From Synergistales bacterium (GTDB lineage: Bacteria; Synergistota; Synergistia; Synergistales; 79-D21), in the NCBI GenBank assembly GCA_015657435.1, contig JADLKH010000004.1:541603-548195 (forward strand): a stretch of 6,593 nucleotides of DNA, written 5' to 3'. A program made the position numbers and the translations under genes. The notes beneath the pieces are model-generated. The model saw nothing but the letters and a program-made list of their open reading frames with translations, was not told where the DNA came from and searched no databases. Below are positions 4,488 through 6,593 of this stretch, piece by piece (within the stretch, counting starts at the first letter, position 1; the number at the start of each line of letters is the position of its first letter).

Positions 4488-5483
4488 TTGGTGAAAACCT
4501 CCCGTGACAAGTTCCGCCCGATTCCGATCGGTCTTTTCCTCGTTGTCGCCCTGGGAGGTGCCCTGGGTTTTTCCCTTGCATCCGGAGATGTTCCCATTTC
4601 CTTGCGTGAGGTCCTCTCCATCCTCGCTACCGGTCCCCTGAAAAACGCCGCATCTCCCGAAGGCCTGGCGAGCGCAGTCGTCTGGCAGGTTCGGCTGCCG
4701 AGGGCCCTCACGGCCCTGGCGACCGGGGCCGGGCTGGCCGGCTGCGGTGTTCTTTTCCAGGCGCTCCTGATGAATCCCCTCGCCGAACCCTATACGCTGG
4801 GGGTGGCTTCCGGCGCGGCTTTCGGCGCGGCGGCGGCGATTTCCTTCCAGTTGCCTTTCCTGACTTTCTGGGCCTTCGCAGGCAGCCTGGGGGCGCTGGG
4901 GGTGGTTCTTCTCCTGGGTGGGCGGGGGGCCCTGCGCGAACCCACACGGATGATCCTTGCCGGAGTGGTCGTGGGAAGCATCCTGAGCGCGGCCATCGCC
5001 CTGCTGAAGGCCCTTTCGGGGCAGATGATGGCGGCGATCGTCCTCTGGATCATGGGCAGCTTCTCCGGTTCCGACTGGACCAGTACGGTCTGGTGCCTGC
5101 CGGCCGCGATCTGTGTGGCGGGATTGGGTCTCGGCCTTCACAGGGATCTCGATATCGTGTCCTCGGGAAGTCCCGCGCTCTTTCTGGGGGTGGACGAACC
5201 GCGACTGAGGTTCGGGTTGCTTTTGGCCTCGTCTCTGGCAACGGCGGTTTTCGTCTCGTTTTCAGGGGTTGTCGGCTTCGTCGGCCTCGTTGTTCCCCAT
5301 CTGGTCAGGATCTCCGTCGGTCCCAACCACATCCGGGTCCTTCCCCTCTCTTTCCTCGGCGGAGGTCTGCTGATGCTGATGGCCGACCAGATGGCCCGAG
5401 GGCTTGCGGAGCTTCCGGTCGGCGTGATCACGGCCCTCATCGGAGGCCCGATCTTTTGCCTGCTTCTCTGGAGGCGCGCCTGA
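4488..5483 (+). CDS. FecCD/BtuC-family ABC transporter permease
   Basis: A 331-residue polytopic inner-membrane protein of normal length for importers of iron-siderophore, heme or cobalamin. Family motifs in order are VRLPRALTALATGAGLAGCG (68-87), LLMNPLAEPYTLGVASGA (93-110), GFVGLVVPHLVRISVGPNH (263-281), which includes the ATPase-coupling region, MADQMARG (298-305) and ELPVGVITALIGGPIFCLLL (308-327). Hydrophobic segments fit about nine to ten helices. The usual GxDHR after the coupling region is GPNHIR here, a small deviation. The start is TTG at 4488, eight bases after AGGAG (4475-4479); GTG at 4491, eleven bases away, is an alternative that shortens the protein by one residue. The ATPase gene overlaps its stop by one base. 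No substrate-binding protein is present in the window, so the substrate cannot be named. The neighbouring FeoB makes an iron compound the favoured guess. Confidence 0.93.
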   Translation: MVKTSRDKFRPIPIGLFLVVALGGALGFSLASGDVPISLREVLSILATGPLKNAASPEGLASAVVWQVRLPRALTALATGAGLAGCGVLFQALLMNPLAEPYTLGVASGAAFGAAAAISFQLPFLTFWAFAGSLGALGVVLLLGGRGALREPTRMILAGVVVGSILSAAIALLKALSGQMMAAIVLWIMGSFSGSDWTSTVWCLPAAICVAGLGLGLHRDLDIVSSGSPALFLGVDEPRLRFGLLLASSLATAVFVSFSGVVGFVGLVVPHLVRISVGPNHIRVLPLSFLGGGLLMLMADQMARGLAELPVGVITALIGGPIFCLLLWRRA

Positions 5484-6241
5484 TGCTGGCCGCCGTGGGC
5501 CTTTCCGCCGGGTACGGGGATGAACCGGTCATCCGGGAACTCTCGCTCACGGTGCGGCCGGGAGAGGTCCTGGCGCTGCTGGGTCCCAACGGGAGCGGGA
5601 AAAGCACCCTTCTTTCCGCGCTTTGCGGGGTGGTGAAGACCGCAGGCGGGGAGGTTCTGCTCGATGGCCGGCCGCTCCTCCGGATGAATCGGAGGAGCGT
5701 TTCGAGGAAGATCGCCTATGTTCCCCAGCAGTCCGTCTTTACGCAGGGGTTCAGGGTCGAGGAGATCGTGCTGATGGGAAGGTCATGTTGGCTGGGGCCC
5801 TTCGAGAGGCCGAAGGAGGACGACCTGCGGAGGGTGGAACGGGCCCTGGAAGCCATGGAGCTGCAGCAGGTCCGCGGGAAGCCCGTCACGGAGCTTTCCG
5901 GCGGGGAAAGCCAGAGGGCCTGCCTTGCCAGAGCCCTGGCGCAGGACACGCCGATCTGCCTGTTCGACGAACCGACCGCCTCTCTCGACCCGAGGCACGC
6001 GCTTCTGGTGATGGAACAGCTGGCCCGGCTGGCCCGGGAGGGGAAGGGAGTCGTGGTCGCGCTTCACGATGTGAACCTGGCTTTCCGGTACTCGGCGAGA
6101 ATGGCTTTCCTCAGAGGGGGGCGGCTGCTTGGAGAATTTCTCCCGGAGGAGGTCGACGGAAGGATCCTGGAATCCGTTTTCGACGTTCGGTGGACGTTCG
6201 CGGAAGGCTTGGCAAAAGGGCGCAGAGCCTTTCCCGCCTAG
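5483..6241 (+). CDS. ABC transporter ATP-binding protein of the FecCD-type importer
   Basis: A 252-residue ATPase starting at the ATG that shares a base with the permease stop (TGATG, 5481-5485), a sign of translational coupling. All functional motifs are intact: Walker A GPNGSGKST (34-42), Q-loop YVPQQ with Q82, signature LSGGE (138-142) followed by SQRACLARAL, Walker B ICLFDEP (158-164), D-loop SLD (167-169) and the H-loop histidine H195 in VVALHDVNLA. Sequence style (RKIAYVPQQ, TASLDPRHALLVM) and length match FepC/BtuD/HmuV-type proteins that energise uptake of iron complexes or cobalamin at the cytoplasmic face of the membrane. The same frame is open further upstream within the permease gene, but that extension is out of register with the family and is not coding. 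Its stop overlaps the stop of the convergent feoB by four bases. Confidence 0.95.
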   Translation: MLAAVGLSAGYGDEPVIRELSLTVRPGEVLALLGPNGSGKSTLLSALCGVVKTAGGEVLLDGRPLLRMNRRSVSRKIAYVPQQSVFTQGFRVEEIVLMGRSCWLGPFERPKEDDLRRVERALEAMELQQVRGKPVTELSGGESQRACLARALAQDTPICLFDEPTASLDPRHALLVMEQLARLAREGKGVVVALHDVNLAFRYSARMAFLRGGRLLGEFLPEEVDGRILESVFDVRWTFAEGLAKGRRAFPA

Positions 6242-6593
6242 GAGAAGAACGAAAAGGCCGCGTTCAGTATCCCGCCTGCCGCAAACGCGGTAAGAAGCAT
6301 GATTCCCAGGCTTTTCGCCGTGTCGCGTGCCCCCAGTTCCTTCCAGAGGACGACGAACGTGGCGATGCAGGGAAAGGTCATGGCGAGAGTGACGGTTGCC
6401 ACGACGAGCTGGTCTGCGGTGAGGCCGAGCGGGACGAGCATGCCCACGGCCACGTCCTTTCTGAGGATTCCCAGCAGGATGGCCCCGGCGGCCGATGCGG
6501 GAAGCCCGAGAACGGCGTTGAAAAGAGGGGCGGCCAGCCGCGACAGAAAGCCGATGACGCCTGCCGTGGTCAGGAGGTTGGCCAGCAGGATGC
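6238..6593 (-). CDS. feoB: Ferrous iron transport protein B, C-terminal part (5' partial)
   Basis: The - strand frame is open from the right edge to a TAG at 6238-6240, giving 117 visible residues of a protein normally about 600-800 long. GILRKDVAVGMLVPLG and VATVTLAMTFPCIATFVVLW are characteristic of the second gate (nucleoside-recognition-like) region and last membrane helices of FeoB, including the conserved Pro-Cys pair in FPCIAT. FeoB is an inner-membrane transporter of Fe(II), driven by an N-terminal G domain that lies outside the window. The visible C-terminus is short and ends in ILNAAFSFFS without a cysteine-rich tail. A GTG at 6451-6453 is internal, since homology continues upstream of it. 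The gene runs head-on into the ABC ATPase gene with no terminator between them. Confidence 0.9.
   Translation of the reverse strand, partial: ILLANLLTTAGVIGFLSRLAAPLFNAVLGLPASAAGAILLGILRKDVAVGMLVPLGLTADQLVVATVTLAMTFPCIATFVVLWKELGARDTAKSLGIMLLTAFAAGGILNAAFSFFS

Noticed and set aside
4122..5141. A 339-codon - strand frame opposite the small orphan gene and the permease
   Set aside because: It crosses a strong terminator and the start of a clear FecCD gene. The composition is low-complexity polar, which marks a shadow frame.
5093..5482. Upstream extension of the ABC ATPase frame inside the permease gene
   Set aside because: The family N-terminus begins at the ATG at 5483. The extension has no similarity to ATPases and overlaps conserved permease motifs in another frame.

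Overview
This is a GC-rich bacterial window. I read six complete protein-coding genes, one gene cut at the left edge and one cut at the right edge. The protein families (a nucleoside kinase ending in REFIGGS, LemA with DUF2207, a small four-cysteine protein of a type I associate with anaerobic deltaproteobacteria, and FeoB) suggest an anaerobic Gram-negative of the Desulfobacterota/Syntrophia kind. That placement is an inference from family impressions and is weak. No rRNA, tRNA, CRISPR array, insertion sequence or phage gene is visible.

Left part (1-456). The last 35 residues of a uridine/nucleoside kinase end at 108 on the + strand. A 12-bp hairpin at 140-168 separates it from a small four-cysteine protein on the - strand (191-376), which has its own near-consensus sigma70 promoter. 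The hairpin carries a short U tract only when read on the - strand, so it mainly terminates that gene.

Middle left (457-3120). A two-gene - strand operon encodes LemA and a DUF2207 membrane protein with a 25-glycine tail interrupted by one serine. The pair is a known membrane-anchored combination of unclear biochemical role. It is divergent from a LacI-type regulator (3121-3966). The 72-bp divergent spacer holds a perfect 10-bp palindrome matching the LacI-family core AAnCGnTT, so self-regulation of the repressor, and perhaps control of lemA, is likely. The regulator has a normal DNA-binding head but a shortened effector domain.

Middle right (3967-4443). A compact single-gene unit follows: an AT-rich near-palindrome, a strong TTGACT-17-TATAAA promoter, an unrecognised small protein of 105 or 63 residues, and a strong intrinsic terminator. 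The small gene has two in-frame ATG starts, each preceded by the same 13-base ribosome-binding module at identical spacing. This is the most unusual thing in the window.

Right part (4444-6593). A FecCD-family permease and its ABC ATPase overlap by one base and form the membrane and motor parts of a siderophore, heme or cobalamin importer, with no substrate-binding protein in view. They run head-on into the C-terminus of FeoB, the ferrous iron transporter, and the two genes share the tetranucleotide CTAG as both stop codons. Two metal-related uptake systems therefore lie side by side. I see no clearly new multi-gene system; the open questions are the small dual-start gene and its control region.
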